A stretch of 64,000 bases of DNA from Gammaproteobacteria bacterium (GTDB taxonomy: Bacteria; Pseudomonadota; Gammaproteobacteria; HK1), in the NCBI GenBank assembly GCA_021773645.1, contig JAJFJU010000018.1:1-64000 (forward strand). The letters are read 5' to 3'. Positions 27,803 to 39,411 of the stretch are shown in pieces. Position numbers and translations under genes: made by a program. How positions within the stretch are numbered: position 1 is the stretch's first letter; every line of letters begins with the position of its first letter. A model generated the notes under the pieces. That model did not search any database, had not been told where the DNA came from, and saw only the letters and a program-made list of their open reading frames with translations.

Positions 27803-27913
27803 GTCATCCTCGCACAAGCGGGGACCCAGCGGGTGATTTTATTGATTAGTAGGGCGGACCGTGTCCGCCGTTCAACAGGAGTCATGGTATGCGGCGGGCA
27901 CGGCCCGCCCTAC
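27803..27913. repeat. REP/BIME-like palindromic repeats after metW
   Basis: GTCATCCTCG...CGGGGACCCAG (27803-27829) is a common intergenic palindrome. A second unit begins GTAGGGCGG (27849) and ends CCGCCCTAC (27913), enclosing GGACCGTGTCCGCC and GGCGGGCACGGCCCGCC. The long G/C-rich arms lie between the convergent metW and exonuclease genes and could stop transcripts from both sides. Confidence 0.65.
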
Positions 27914-27933
27914 GAAGCCGTTGTAACGGGTAA

Positions 27934-28710
27934 CTACGGCAGTGGATAGTCGTAGTCGATGGTGAGCGGCGCGTGATCGGAAAAGCGTTCCTCCCGGTAG
28001 ATGGCGGAGCCAGATACCCGTGCTCCCAGCTCAGCGGTAGTCACCTGATAATCGATACGCCAGCCGGTGTTGTTGGCCCAAGCCTGGCCGCGGTTTGACC
28101 ACCAGGTATATTCATCGGCCTGCTGATTCACCACCCGGAAGGCATCGACGAAACCCGCTTCATCGAATAGTTTATCCATCCACGCCCGTTCCTCGGGCAG
28201 GAAGCCAGAGTTTTTCTGATTGCCACGCCAGTTCTTGATGTCTATTTTCTTGTGCGCGATGTTCCAGTCACCACAGACGACGAGTTGGCGCCCCTCATCA
28301 CGCAGTGCCTGCAGAAAAGGCAAGAAGCGGTCGAGGAAACGGTACTTGATAGTCTGGCGCTCCTCTTTGGAGGAGCCTGAGGGCAGATAGACTGAGATCA
28401 CGCTTAGTTGGCCAAAACGGGCCTCAATATAGCGTCCCTCAATATCTATATCAGGCCAGCCCAGGCCGCGAATGACCTCATCTGGCTGTAGACGGGTATA
28501 GAGCGCTACACCGGAATAACCTTTCTTTTCAGCCGCATAGTAATGACACTGATATCCCGTGGGATAAAATTGCGGATCCGTCAGCTGCTCTTCCAGGGCG
28601 CGCACCTCCTGCAGGCAAATGACATCAGCATCCTGCTTTTCTAGCCAGGGAAAGAAGCCCTTGCGGGCGGCGGCGCGGATACCATTGACGTTAACGCTGA
28701 TGATGCGCAT
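27934..28710 (-). CDS. exodeoxyribonuclease III (catalytic relative of Crc)
   Basis: A 258-residue exonuclease III/AP endonuclease fold protein. Wording such as IISVNVNGIRAAARKGFFPWL, IKNWRGNQKNSGFLPEERAWMD and GWRIDYQVTT, and its place beside pyrE, match Pseudomonas Crc. Unlike Crc it keeps the nuclease residues: Glu in CLQEVRA, Asp and Asn in GDWNIAH, and Asp-His in FSDHAP. It is therefore expected to act on abasic sites and 3' ends of DNA, not as an RNA-repression cofactor. I chose ATG 28710 by homology; no strong ribosome site is visible. Confidence 0.9.
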   Translation of the reverse strand: MRIISVNVNGIRAAARKGFFPWLEKQDADVICLQEVRALEEQLTDPQFYPTGYQCHYYAAEKKGYSGVALYTRLQPDEVIRGLGWPDIDIEGRYIEARFGQLSVISVYLPSGSSKEERQTIKYRFLDRFLPFLQALRDEGRQLVVCGDWNIAHKKIDIKNWRGNQKNSGFLPEERAWMDKLFDEAGFVDAFRVVNQQADEYTWWSNRGQAWANNTGWRIDYQVTTAELGARVSGSAIYREERFSDHAPLTIDYDYPLP

Positions 28711-28826
28711 TAGCTTGTACCAAGTATGAAAAAGAGCGCGTAGCATACCTGAGAGCGGCTGCTCCTTTGTTCTATCGTGGCCCTGCGGTAGGGTAGCGTT
28801 TCAAATTACCAGATGGGTCTTTAACC

Positions 28827-29471
28827 GTGCAGGATTATCAACAAGAATTTATCGCTTTTGCCCGCGCCAAAGGGGTGCTGCGCTTCGGCGAGTTTCAGCT
28901 TAAATCGGGTCGCTTAAGCCCTTATTTTTTCAATAGCGGCGCTTTCAATAGCGGTGACAGTCTGGCCCGTCTCGGCCGCTATTATGCCGCTGCCCTGCAT
29001 CACTCTGGGCTGGAATTCGACATGCTCTATGGGCCAGCCTACAAGGGCATCCCGCTGGTGTGCGCCGTGGCCATTGCCTATGCACAGGAATATGGTCGCG
29101 ACCTCCCTTATGCCTTTAATCGCAAGGAGACCAAGGACCACGGTGAGGGTGGTTCCTTGGTGGGAGCGCCGCTGGCAGGCAGGGTGGTGATCGTGGATGA
29201 CGTGGTATCCGCCGGTACTTCGGTGCGTGAGTCGGTCGAGTTGATCAGTGGCGCTGGGGCAAAGTCAGCAGGGGTAGCCATTGCGCTAGATCGTCAGGAA
29301 CGTGGCAAGGCTAAGAGCTCGGCTATTATGGAATTGCAGCAGGCCTTTGGTCTCGAAGTGGTGCCAATCATCACTCTGGCGCAGATTATTGAAAGTGTTG
29401 CCGGGGAGTCACAGGACGCCTCACTGCTAAAGCATATTAAGGACTACCAACAGCGTTATGGTGTGGAGTAA
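28827..29471 (+). CDS. pyrE: orotate phosphoribosyltransferase
   Basis: A 214-residue type I phosphoribosyltransferase making OMP from orotate and PRPP in pyrimidine synthesis. The PRPP loop VVIVDDVVSAGTSVRES, the flexible loop FNRKETKDHGEGG and the N-terminal FGEFQLKSGRLSPYFFNSGAF are canonical. It starts with GTG. It is divergent from the exonuclease gene, as pyrE and crc are adjacent in Pseudomonas. No attenuator hairpin is evident in the 116-bp leader region. Confidence 0.96.
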   Translation: MQDYQQEFIAFARAKGVLRFGEFQLKSGRLSPYFFNSGAFNSGDSLARLGRYYAAALHHSGLEFDMLYGPAYKGIPLVCAVAIAYAQEYGRDLPYAFNRKETKDHGEGGSLVGAPLAGRVVIVDDVVSAGTSVRESVELISGAGAKSAGVAIALDRQERGKAKSSAIMELQQAFGLEVVPIITLAQIIESVAGESQDASLLKHIKDYQQRYGVE

Positions 29472-29510
29472 CTCAGAGTTTCCTTAGATTGAAAATATCA
29501 GGAGTTGGAT

Positions 29511-30089
29511 ATGGCGCAGACTATCAAGGGCACACAAACAGAGAAGAACCTGCTGATCGCATTTGCCGGCGAATCCCAGGCGCGTAATCGTTACACCTAT
29601 TTTTCTGCAGCCGCGAGAAAAGAAGGTCTGGTACAAATTGCCCATATCTTTGAGGAGACGGCAAATCAGGAGAAGGAGCACGCCAAGCGTTTTTTTAAAT
29701 TTCTCGAAGGTGGTGAGGTAGAGATTACCGAGACCTTTCCGGCGGGGAAGACCGGCTCGACCCTGGAAAACCTGCGAGCGGCAGCTGCAGGTGAGGAATA
29801 CGAATGGACCGAGATGTATCCGGGTTTTGCACAGACTGCCCGAGAGGAAGGTTTTGAGCAGGTAGCGCGTGCCTTTGAGGCTATCTCTATCGCCGAGAAA
29901 CAGCATGGCAAACGCTATAAGGAGCTCGCTGGCAATCTTGAGGCCGGCAAGGTTTTCAAGAGAAACGGTCGCGTCACTTGGCGCTGCCGGAACTGTGGCT
30001 ATTTACATGAAGGGGAAGATGCTCCCAACGTGTGCCCAGCCTGTTTGCACCCCCAGGCCCATTTTGAATTACTAGGTGAGAATTGGTGA
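29511..30089 (+). CDS. rubrerythrin
   Basis: A 192-residue rubrerythrin, a cytoplasmic peroxide reductase. The ferritin-like di-iron domain supplies the Glu ligands (FAGESQARNRY, EETANQEKEH, FEAISIAEKQH). A C-terminal rubredoxin domain binds one iron through CRNCGY and CPAC. Start is ATG 29511, 6 bases after AGGAG; a TTG at 29505 is less likely. It opens a four-gene rightward run inserted between pyrE and slmA, and its presence suggests exposure to microaerobic or oxidant-stress conditions. Confidence 0.95.
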   Translation: MAQTIKGTQTEKNLLIAFAGESQARNRYTYFSAAARKEGLVQIAHIFEETANQEKEHAKRFFKFLEGGEVEITETFPAGKTGSTLENLRAAAAGEEYEWTEMYPGFAQTAREEGFEQVARAFEAISIAEKQHGKRYKELAGNLEAGKVFKRNGRVTWRCRNCGYLHEGEDAPNVCPACLHPQAHFELLGENW

Positions 30090-30137
30090 TTCGAAAAAAT
30101 GTTATTCAATACATTGACGTATAAGGAACACTAAACT

Positions 30138-30299
30138 ATGGAACTTATCAAGATTCTGTTGGCAATTTTCTTGCCGCCAGTCGCTGTTTTTCTTCAGGTA
30201 GGCATTGGCAAACATTTCTGGATAAACATCATCCTTACCTTGCTGGGATACATTCCCGGTATCGTGCATGCCGTTTGGGTGATCGCCAAGAAGAAATAG
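30138..30299 (+). CDS. Pmp3/YqaE-family proteolipid
   Basis: A 53-residue protein made of two membrane helices. LLAIFLPPVAVFLQVGIG, then HFWINIILTLLGYIPGIVHAVWVI, is the UPF0057/Pmp3 signature (PPxxVFLxxG, NxxLTLLGYIPGIIHAxW). The family modulates membrane potential and salt tolerance in yeast and plants; bacterial function is poorly known. AAGGA precedes the ATG by about 10 bases. It sits between rubrerythrin and a P460-like lipoprotein. Confidence 0.92.
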   Translation: MELIKILLAIFLPPVAVFLQVGIGKHFWINIILTLLGYIPGIVHAVWVIAKKK

Positions 30300-30330
30300 T
30301 GCTCGTTTAACCCCGGAATTTGGAATAAAA

Positions 30331-30951
30331 ATGCCAACTATAAATTTTCGATTACTGGGTGCCTTGTTGTGTCTTATGGTGCTAGCTGCTTGTGTACAGA
30401 AGCTGGACCGTAGAGATGCGGGTAAATCTCTTGCTCCCATGGGCACGGCCGTTGATGTGGCTTATGCGGCCCGGCTTTGGCAGGTGATGGAATCAGAAAG
30501 ACTGGTGGGGGCCAATGCGACGCTACAAAAGCCCTTCTTTGGAGGTGCCAAGCCCCATGGAATGATTCTGGAAATTGGCTATCAAGATATTCGTGTCGAT
30601 GGGCACACCGGCTTTGTGGTGGTTAAGAAGAATTACAATGGTGAAGGGGTATCAGAGGCTACTGTGGCTAAAGATCGGGCCAGGTATCTGTCGTCTATTA
30701 CGGTGATGTTTCAGCGTGAGGCGAATTACGACGAAGATAATCAAAACTGGTTTTGGGTTAAGTATCGGCCCAATGGTGAGCTGTTTAAGAAGACCATAAT
30801 GGGCCGACAGCTGCCGCTGGCCGGGCGGATTTTTAAGGGGAAAACGCGGGATGAAAATGGTGGTTGTATCTATTGCCATAGCTCCGCGGGCGGTGGTAAT
30901 TACATCTTTTATCGCGAGATCCCCTTTCCCGGTGCTCGCCGGGCGCGCTAA
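30331..30951 (+). CDS. cytochrome P460-type haem lipoprotein
   Basis: A 206-residue exported lipoprotein. The N-terminus has a hydrophobic run and a lipobox LAAC, so Cys21 should be lipidated. The rest looks like the cytochrome P460 fold: FVVVKKNYNG, ITVMFQREANYDEDNQNWFWVKY and GCIYCHSSAGGGNYIFY. CIYCH is a c-type haem site. P460 proteins detoxify or oxidise hydroxylamine and nitric oxide, or act as cytochrome c'-beta. The Lys that cross-links haem cannot be assigned without alignment. Neighbours suggest a nitrosative or oxidative stress role. Confidence 0.75.
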   Translation: MPTINFRLLGALLCLMVLAACVQKLDRRDAGKSLAPMGTAVDVAYAARLWQVMESERLVGANATLQKPFFGGAKPHGMILEIGYQDIRVDGHTGFVVVKKNYNGEGVSEATVAKDRARYLSSITVMFQREANYDEDNQNWFWVKYRPNGELFKKTIMGRQLPLAGRIFKGKTRDENGGCIYCHSSAGGGNYIFYREIPFPGARRAR

Positions 30952-30986
30952 TATTCTGTATGAACTGTAAATTTTCCGGAGTCGGT

Positions 30987-31616
30987 ATGAACAGCCCCAT
31001 ATTGCGTCGTTTGTTGGTAATTTCTTTACTTGCCTTAATAGTAGCGCCCGTTGGCGTGTCCGCGCGAATCAAGTGCTGGACTAACAAGGAAGGGGTACGG
31101 GAATGCGGCAACAGGATACCCCCGGAATATGCTCAGAAGGGACATCGGGAAGTCAGCAAACACGGAATTACGACGAAGCGGCAGCAGCGTGCAAGAACAG
31201 CCGCGGAGCTGGAGGCGGAGAAGCAAAAAGAGATAGAGCTGGCGGAGGAGAAGCGCAAGGTGCGTGAGCAGGCGGCACATGATCGCGTGTTACTGGATAC
31301 CTTCACTACCGCCAAGGAATTGGAGATGGCCCGGGATAGTAAAATCGAGGTCATCGATGCTCGCATCGCCCACACCCAAAATCGCATTGCCCGTCTGCAG
31401 GAAAACCGCGGGATTATGCAAAAAGAAGCGGCTCGTCAGGAAAGAAGCGGTAAGCCAGTAGCCAAAAAACTCGGTCAGGATATCCAGCACACGCAACGCC
31501 AGATAGCAGAAAACCGTGGCTTTGTGATCGAGCGAGAGAAGGAAAAAATGGAGGTAGATGCCCAGTTCGAACGGGATCTCAAACGCTATCGACAGTTAAA
31601 GCAACGGCGACGTTAA
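30987..31616 (+). CDS. exported coiled-coil protein with DUF4124-like N-terminus
   Basis: A 209-residue protein with a signal peptide (LLVISLLALIVAPVGVSA), then a short DUF4124-like motif (IKCWTNKEGVRECGNRIPPEY) with two cysteines that could form a disulfide. The rest is a long charged helix rich in Glu, Lys, Arg and Gln with heptad spacing, predicted as coiled coil. GGAG lies just before ATG 30987; an ATG at 30960 is possible but poorer. Function unknown. Last gene of the insert, converging with slmA. Confidence 0.7.
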   Translation: MNSPILRRLLVISLLALIVAPVGVSARIKCWTNKEGVRECGNRIPPEYAQKGHREVSKHGITTKRQQRARTAAELEAEKQKEIELAEEKRKVREQAAHDRVLLDTFTTAKELEMARDSKIEVIDARIAHTQNRIARLQENRGIMQKEAARQERSGKPVAKKLGQDIQHTQRQIAENRGFVIEREKEKMEVDAQFERDLKRYRQLKQRRR

Positions 31617-31623
31617 TAGCTTT

Positions 31624-32232
31624 CTAAGGGATTCTTGTATTGAGGGCGGTTGCCAGCAGGGCTTGTTGTTCTTCCCAGGATGCGATGGGCGAATCGCGGA
31701 AATCGCTGCGTACAAAGCGCATCATGCGGCCTTCGGCAAAGGCCAGTAGTAGATTGGCGCGGACGCTGATCTGCGATGGCATCAGGGGGCCATCAGGCAT
31801 TTCTCCTTCTCGCAGGATCTGTTTGAATTGAGTTTCCAGGCGGTCGAAAAATTGCCGTACCCGTTTACGCAGGCGTTCGTGCTCCCCCACCAAGGCATCA
31901 CCCAGCAGCACTCGACTAATCCCGGGGTTACGATTGGCAAAACTTAGCACCGCCTGCAGGATTCTGAGGCATTGGCTATGGGCGTCACCCGGTTGTTCCA
32001 GGATGCGTGCCACCAAACCAAATACCGCCTCTTCGGCAAAGGCGATAAGGGCCTCAAACATCTGCGCCTTGCTACGAAAATGCCGGTAGAGCGCGGCCTC
32101 AGAAAGCCCCAATAATTCTGCCAGACGCGCGGTGGTCACTCGTGCACCGGGATGCTCTTCCAACTCCAACACAAGTACTTCCAGGATCTGTTGGCGACGT
32201 TCACCGCCCCTGGCAGACTGTTGAACAGTCAT
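31624..32232 (-). CDS. slmA: nucleoid occlusion factor SlmA
   Basis: A 202-residue TetR-fold protein. The HTH (VTTARLAELLGLSEAALYRHFRSKAQMFEALIAFAEE) matches SlmA, and the C-terminal part (NPGISRVLLGDALVGEHERLRKRVRQFFDRLETQFKQILRE) does too. SlmA binds chromosomal SBS sites and blocks FtsZ rings over the nucleoid. It follows argB directly, its ATG abutting the argB stop. Synteny with dut and coaBC supports the call. Confidence 0.92.
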   Translation of the reverse strand: MTVQQSARGGERRQQILEVLVLELEEHPGARVTTARLAELLGLSEAALYRHFRSKAQMFEALIAFAEEAVFGLVARILEQPGDAHSQCLRILQAVLSFANRNPGISRVLLGDALVGEHERLRKRVRQFFDRLETQFKQILREGEMPDGPLMPSQISVRANLLLAFAEGRMMRFVRSDFRDSPIASWEEQQALLATALNTRIP

Positions 32233-35591
<3,359 letters not shown>

Positions 35592-35627
35592 AGCTGGTGA
35601 TTTCCTGGAGGCTGGCAGATGGTCGCG

Positions 35628-36104
35628 TCAGGCGCGGCCGGAATGTCCGAATCCGCCGGCACCGCGAGTGCTGTCTTCGAAGTCGTTAACCACCTCAAAG
35701 CCCACCTGTACCACGGGTACGAAGACCATTTGGGCGATACGATCACCCGGGTGGATGGTAAAGGACTCATTAGAGCGATTCCAGCAAGATACAAAGACCT
35801 GGCCCTGATAGTCAGAATCGATAAGACCCACCAGATTGCCCAGCACGATGCCGTGTTTGTGGCCTAACCCCGAGCGCGGCAGCAGTACAGCCGCCAACCC
35901 CGGGTTACCAATGTGGATCGCCATGCCCGAGGGGATGAGGTGGGTGCTGCCGGGGGTGATGTCCAGGGCCTCGTCGACACAGGCGCGCAGATCGACGCCG
36001 GCCGAACCGCTGGTAGCATGTTCCGGCAAGGGAAATTCTCCACCAATGCGTGGGTCGAGAATTTTAAGCTGTATTTTTGTTTCGAAATTGTTCGTCGATG
36101 ACAT
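35628..36104 (-). CDS. dut: deoxyuridine 5'-triphosphate nucleotidohydrolase
   Basis: A 158-residue homotrimeric dUTPase that keeps uracil out of DNA and makes dUMP. All five motifs are present: [40 protein letters not shown] and the C-terminal P-loop-like [11 protein letters not shown]. The start overlaps the end of coaBC by 41 bases, a coaBC-dut order conserved across gammaproteobacteria. Confidence 0.96.
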   Translation of the reverse strand: MSSTNNFETKIQLKILDPRIGGEFPLPEHATSGSAGVDLRACVDEALDITPGSTHLIPSGMAIHIGNPGLAAVLLPRSGLGHKHGIVLGNLVGLIDSDYQGQVFVSCWNRSNESFTIHPGDRIAQMVFVPVVQVGFEVVNDFEDSTRGAGGFGHSGRA

Positions 36105-37260
36105 CGATTAATTGCTCCGCCAGAATTGTTTTTGTACCTGTCCCAAGCGCTTTGCTACCACCGCGCCAGTAGAGGCACAGGTTATTGTTATCACTATCGA
36201 AGCCAAGCCCCGAGACATTTACCGCATTGGCGGCAATGAGATCCAGGGATTTAGCCGTAAGTTTGGCGCGTGCATGCTGCTCCAGTTTCTCAGTTTCTGC
36301 CGCAAAGCCAACAGTGAACGGAGGTGTGGGCAGGGCCGCGACTTCGGCCAGAATATCAGGCGTCCGGGTTAGTTTCAGGGTGAGGGTCTTTGTGCCCTTC
36401 TTGAGCTTTTGAGCCCCCACTTTGGTGGGGGCATAGTCGGCTACCGCGGCACAGGCAATAAAGATATCCGCCTCAGCGACTCGTGCCATAACCGCTGCGT
36501 GCATCTCTTGCGCCGTGGTGATCTCGGTACGGTGGATACCCGCGGGGGGCGGCAGTGCGGTGGGGCCGCTGATCAGATCAACTTGGGCACCACGTGCCGC
36601 AGCCGCTGTTGCGATGGCATAACCCATCTTGCCGGAGCTGCGATTGCTAAGAAAACGCACCGGGTCCAGGGCCTCGCGGGTGGGGCCGGCGGTAATGAGT
36701 ACACGCTGTCCACGCCACGGTCCGTCGAATAGTTGTCTGACAATATCGTCCGGCTCCAGCATCCGCCCCAGACCGGTCTCGCCGCAGGCTTGGGAGCCTG
36801 ATGCCGGTCCCAGCAGGCGCACGCCCCGCTCGGCGAGCAATACTGCATTGCCCTGGGTGGCGTGTGCTGACCACATGGCCTGGTTCATGGCTGGGCAGAC
36901 AATGAGGGGCACGATGCTGGCGAGACAGAGTGCACAGAGCAAATCGTCGGCACGACCGTGGACTAGTCGTGCCATAAAATCTGCTGTTGCCGGAGCCACC
37001 ACGACGCGGTCTGCCCAACGTGCCAGTTCGATATGCCCCATAGCCGCCTCGGCGTCCGGGTCCAGCAGCTCACAATGTACCGGTTGTCCACTCACTGCCT
37101 GCAAAGTCAGGGGGGTAATGAATTCACAGGCTGCAGCGGTCATCACCACTCGCACCTCACAGCCTCGATCACGCAACCGGCGCACCAACTCCGGGGCTTT
37201 ATAGGCGGCAATACCGCCGGTTATACCGAGCAGGATGCGTTGTTTCGTGGGCTCGCTCAT
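36064..37260 (-). CDS. coaBC: bifunctional phosphopantothenoylcysteine decarboxylase/synthetase
   Basis: A 398-residue Dfp protein for two steps of coenzyme A synthesis. The CoaC half has the FMN motif [18 protein letters not shown], the catalytic His in [11 protein letters not shown] and CPAMNQAMW. The CoaB half has [26 protein letters not shown], and [18 protein letters not shown] with the CTP-binding lysines. I chose ATG 37260 (MSEPTKQ); the upstream open frame runs antisense through radC and is not protein-like. Confidence 0.96.
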   Translation of the reverse strand: MSEPTKQRILLGITGGIAAYKAPELVRRLRDRGCEVRVVMTAAACEFITPLTLQAVSGQPVHCELLDPDAEAAMGHIELARWADRVVVAPATADFMARLVHGRADDLLCALCLASIVPLIVCPAMNQAMWSAHATQGNAVLLAERGVRLLGPASGSQACGETGLGRMLEPDDIVRQLFDGPWRGQRVLITAGPTREALDPVRFLSNRSSGKMGYAIATAAAARGAQVDLISGPTALPPPAGIHRTEITTAQEMHAAVMARVAEADIFIACAAVADYAPTKVGAQKLKKGTKTLTLKLTRTPDILAEVAALPTPPFTVGFAAETEKLEQHARAKLTAKSLDLIAANAVNVSGLGFDSDNNNLCLYWRGGSKALGTGTKTILAEQLIDVIDEQFRNKNTA

Positions 37261-37306
37261 ATGCGCTACAGTGTAACCTACAGTTTGACCGCGACATGGA
37301 GGTTGC

Positions 37307-37981
37307 ATGGGAATCAAGGACTGGCCCGCGGCGGAGCGTCCACGGGAGAAATTATTGGCGCGTGGCGAGCAGGCGCTGTCGGATGCCGAATTACTGGCCA
37401 TCTTTCTGCGCACCGGGGTGAAGGGAAAAACTGCGCTGGATCTGGCCCGCGAACTGCTCCAACACTTTGGTAGTTTGCGCCCCTTGCTGGAGGCAGAGCT
37501 ACAGCCATTTTGCGCGGGCCACGGTCTTGGGCCCGCCAAATACGTACAACTCAAGGCCTGCCTGGAAATGGGTCGGCGCTATCTGGCCACCCGCTTGAAC
37601 CACGGTGATGCGCTGACCTCACCCACAGATACCCGTAACTATCTCTCAGCCCAACTGTGTCATTACCGCCACGAGGTTTTTGCCTGCCTGTTTCTCGACA
37701 ATCGCAATCGGATGCTCAGTTTTGATGAGATGTTCTCCGGCACCATTGATGGTGCCAGCGTGCATCCGCGAGAGGTGGTGAAACGTGCGCTCAAGCATAA
37801 TGCGGCGGCGGTGATTCTGGCCCACAATCACCCTTCCGGAGTCGCTGAACCAAGTAATGCGGATCGTAATATCACCCGCCGTTTGGCCGATGCCCTAGCA
37901 TTGGTAGATATTCGTCTGTTGGACCATTTCGTGATTGGCGACGGCGAGACGGTGTCCTTTGCAGAACGGGGTTTGTTGTAG
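37307..37981 (+). CDS. radC: RadC-family JAMM/MPN protein
   Basis: A 224-residue RadC (YicR) protein. The N-terminal HhH region ([14 protein letters not shown]) precedes an MPN+ domain with the zinc motif HNHPSG and the downstream Asp (SNADRNIT), preceded by [15 protein letters not shown]. The old radiation-repair phenotype has been withdrawn; the molecular function is unknown. Divergent from coaBC, as in E. coli and Pseudomonas. It converges with the receiver-GGDEF gene with 5 bp between. Confidence 0.94.
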   Translation: MGIKDWPAAERPREKLLARGEQALSDAELLAIFLRTGVKGKTALDLARELLQHFGSLRPLLEAELQPFCAGHGLGPAKYVQLKACLEMGRRYLATRLNHGDALTSPTDTRNYLSAQLCHYRHEVFACLFLDNRNRMLSFDEMFSGTIDGASVHPREVVKRALKHNAAAVILAHNHPSGVAEPSNADRNITRRLADALALVDIRLLDHFVIGDGETVSFAERGLL

Positions 37982-37986
37982 CTTTC

Positions 37987-39288
37987 CTAACCGGAGCAGA
38001 TGGTATAACGGTGGCCGCCGGAGTTTTTGGACTGGTACATGGCTGTATCGGCACGGTTTAGCAGGCTTTCAATGTCCTCTCCATCCTGGGGAAAGACGGC
38101 AATGCCAATAGATGCAGAAAGTTGAGTGCTGTTTCCGTCCAATAGAATGGGGGCAGAAAGGGCGCGGAGAATATTCTTTGCCACCGTTTCTGATTCATCG
38201 GCACTCTGAACGCCAGGTAAAAGCACCATGAACTCATCCCCCGCATAACGGCAAACCGTATCGGTCTTTCTTATGCTGGCCCGCAGACATTTGCCCATTT
38301 CCTCCAGCGCTTTATCCCCACAAAGATGACCAAGGGTATCGTTGATTGTTTTTAGGCGGTCCATATCAATAAACAACAGGGCGCATGAGTTGCTATCACG
38401 TTTGGCCTTGTGCAGGGCCTGCTCGGCACGATCCATAAATAGCGAGCGATTGGGTAATCCCGTCAGGGCATCGTAGTTAGCTTGATGCCAGACCTTTTCC
38501 TCATCCTGCTTACGTTCAGTAATGTCGTTGAATATGGCGACATATTGAGTGATCTCACCTGCATCATCCCGGATGACGCTTAGGCTTAACCACTCTGGGT
38601 AGATCTCCCCATTTTTTCGGCGATTCCAGATATCACCCTGCCAAAAATCATTTTTTAGCAAATCTGCCCACATGGCCTCATAGAAATGTGCGTCGTGGCG
38701 ACCGGACTGAAGTACGCTCGGGTTTTTCCCCACCACCTCATCAAAGCTATAGCCGGTAATTCGAGTGAAGGCGGGATTGATCGCCTCAATATTATTGAGT
38801 TCATCCGTGATGGTAATGGCCTCTCGAGCAGCCTCGAAGACCACGTTGGCCTGCTGTTGGCGGAGCCGTGCCAGCCGCTGCCCTCGTAACAACTCCTGAT
38901 GATTCCATATACGCTGGATAATCGTTGGCAGTAGCTCCAGATAACTACCGGCGGCATCCTTGACCAAATAGTCCACGGCCCCGAGTTTCATCGCCGCCAC
39001 GGCAACCTCCTCGTTGCCGGCGCCCGTGAGCATGATAACGGGGGTCTCATTCTTGCTATGGCGCAGCGCATGCAGAAATTCCAGACCATTCATCCCCGGA
39101 AGCTGATAGTCCACCAGCACCAGCATATAGGTTTCGTTCTGCAGCCTAGTCAAGCCTTGCTCGGCATCGGCTGCCAAATCTACACGGACAGCACTTTGCC
39201 GGGGCAGGCGCTTTTGTAGCAGGCGTGCCAGCCCCGCGTCATCCTCTACATACAGGATGGGCGCAAGATTTTGATCGGATTTCCCCAT
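37987..39288 (-). CDS. response regulator with PAS and GGDEF output (diguanylate cyclase)
   Basis: A 433-residue cytoplasmic protein: an N-terminal receiver (ILYVEDDAG, phospho-acceptor Asp in LVLVDYQLPGMNGLEFL, MLTGAGNE, LVKDAAG), a PAS domain with PAC, and a GGDEF domain. The cyclase motif is AGDEF, an active variant, and the inhibitory RKTD lies five residues before it, so product inhibition is expected. I chose ATG 39288 after GTGGAG; the upstream frame to 39543 runs over the divergent gene. The adjacent kinase is a likely phosphodonor. Confidence 0.92.
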   Translation of the reverse strand: MGKSDQNLAPILYVEDDAGLARLLQKRLPRQSAVRVDLAADAEQGLTRLQNETYMLVLVDYQLPGMNGLEFLHALRHSKNETPVIMLTGAGNEEVAVAAMKLGAVDYLVKDAAGSYLELLPTIIQRIWNHQELLRGQRLARLRQQQANVVFEAAREAITITDELNNIEAINPAFTRITGYSFDEVVGKNPSVLQSGRHDAHFYEAMWADLLKNDFWQGDIWNRRKNGEIYPEWLSLSVIRDDAGEITQYVAIFNDITERKQDEEKVWHQANYDALTGLPNRSLFMDRAEQALHKAKRDSNSCALLFIDMDRLKTINDTLGHLCGDKALEEMGKCLRASIRKTDTVCRYAGDEFMVLLPGVQSADESETVAKNILRALSAPILLDGNSTQLSASIGIAVFPQDGEDIESLLNRADTAMYQSKNSGGHRYTICSG

Positions 39289-39309
39289 ACACCACTCCAC
39301 TTTCGGCTC

Positions 39310-39372
39310 AATATTTCTCACTGGCTGCCGATGCCATCTTTGATAGGCTAGCGGCATCTTTAGAGAAATATT
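39310..39372. promoter_or_regulatory. two-level inverted repeat in the divergent signalling promoter
   Basis: AATATTTCTC (39310-39319) pairs perfectly with GAGAAATATT (39363-39372). Inside, GATGCC (39330-39335) pairs with GGCATC (39353-39358). The site is between the diguanylate cyclase and the binding-protein/kinase operon, so one regulator could control both. No known DNA-binding protein is encoded beside it. Confidence 0.45.
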
Positions 39373-39411
39373 TAGTGCCAAGATGTCAGTTATTGATGTA
39401 GGGGTATAGCG

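Noticed and set aside
36629-37204. Open frame of 191 codons opposite coaBC
   Set aside because: Composition is Arg/Ser/Thr-rich shadow sequence, and the coaBC reading on the other strand has all motifs.
37261-37554. Upstream extension of the coaBC frame
   Set aside because: It is antisense to radC and non-homologous; ATG 37260 starts the known CoaBC N-terminus.
37987-39288. AGDEF in the receiver-PAS-GGDEF protein as a dead cyclase
   Set aside because: AGDEF is a recognised active variant and the inhibitory RxxD site is kept, so loss of activity is not indicated.
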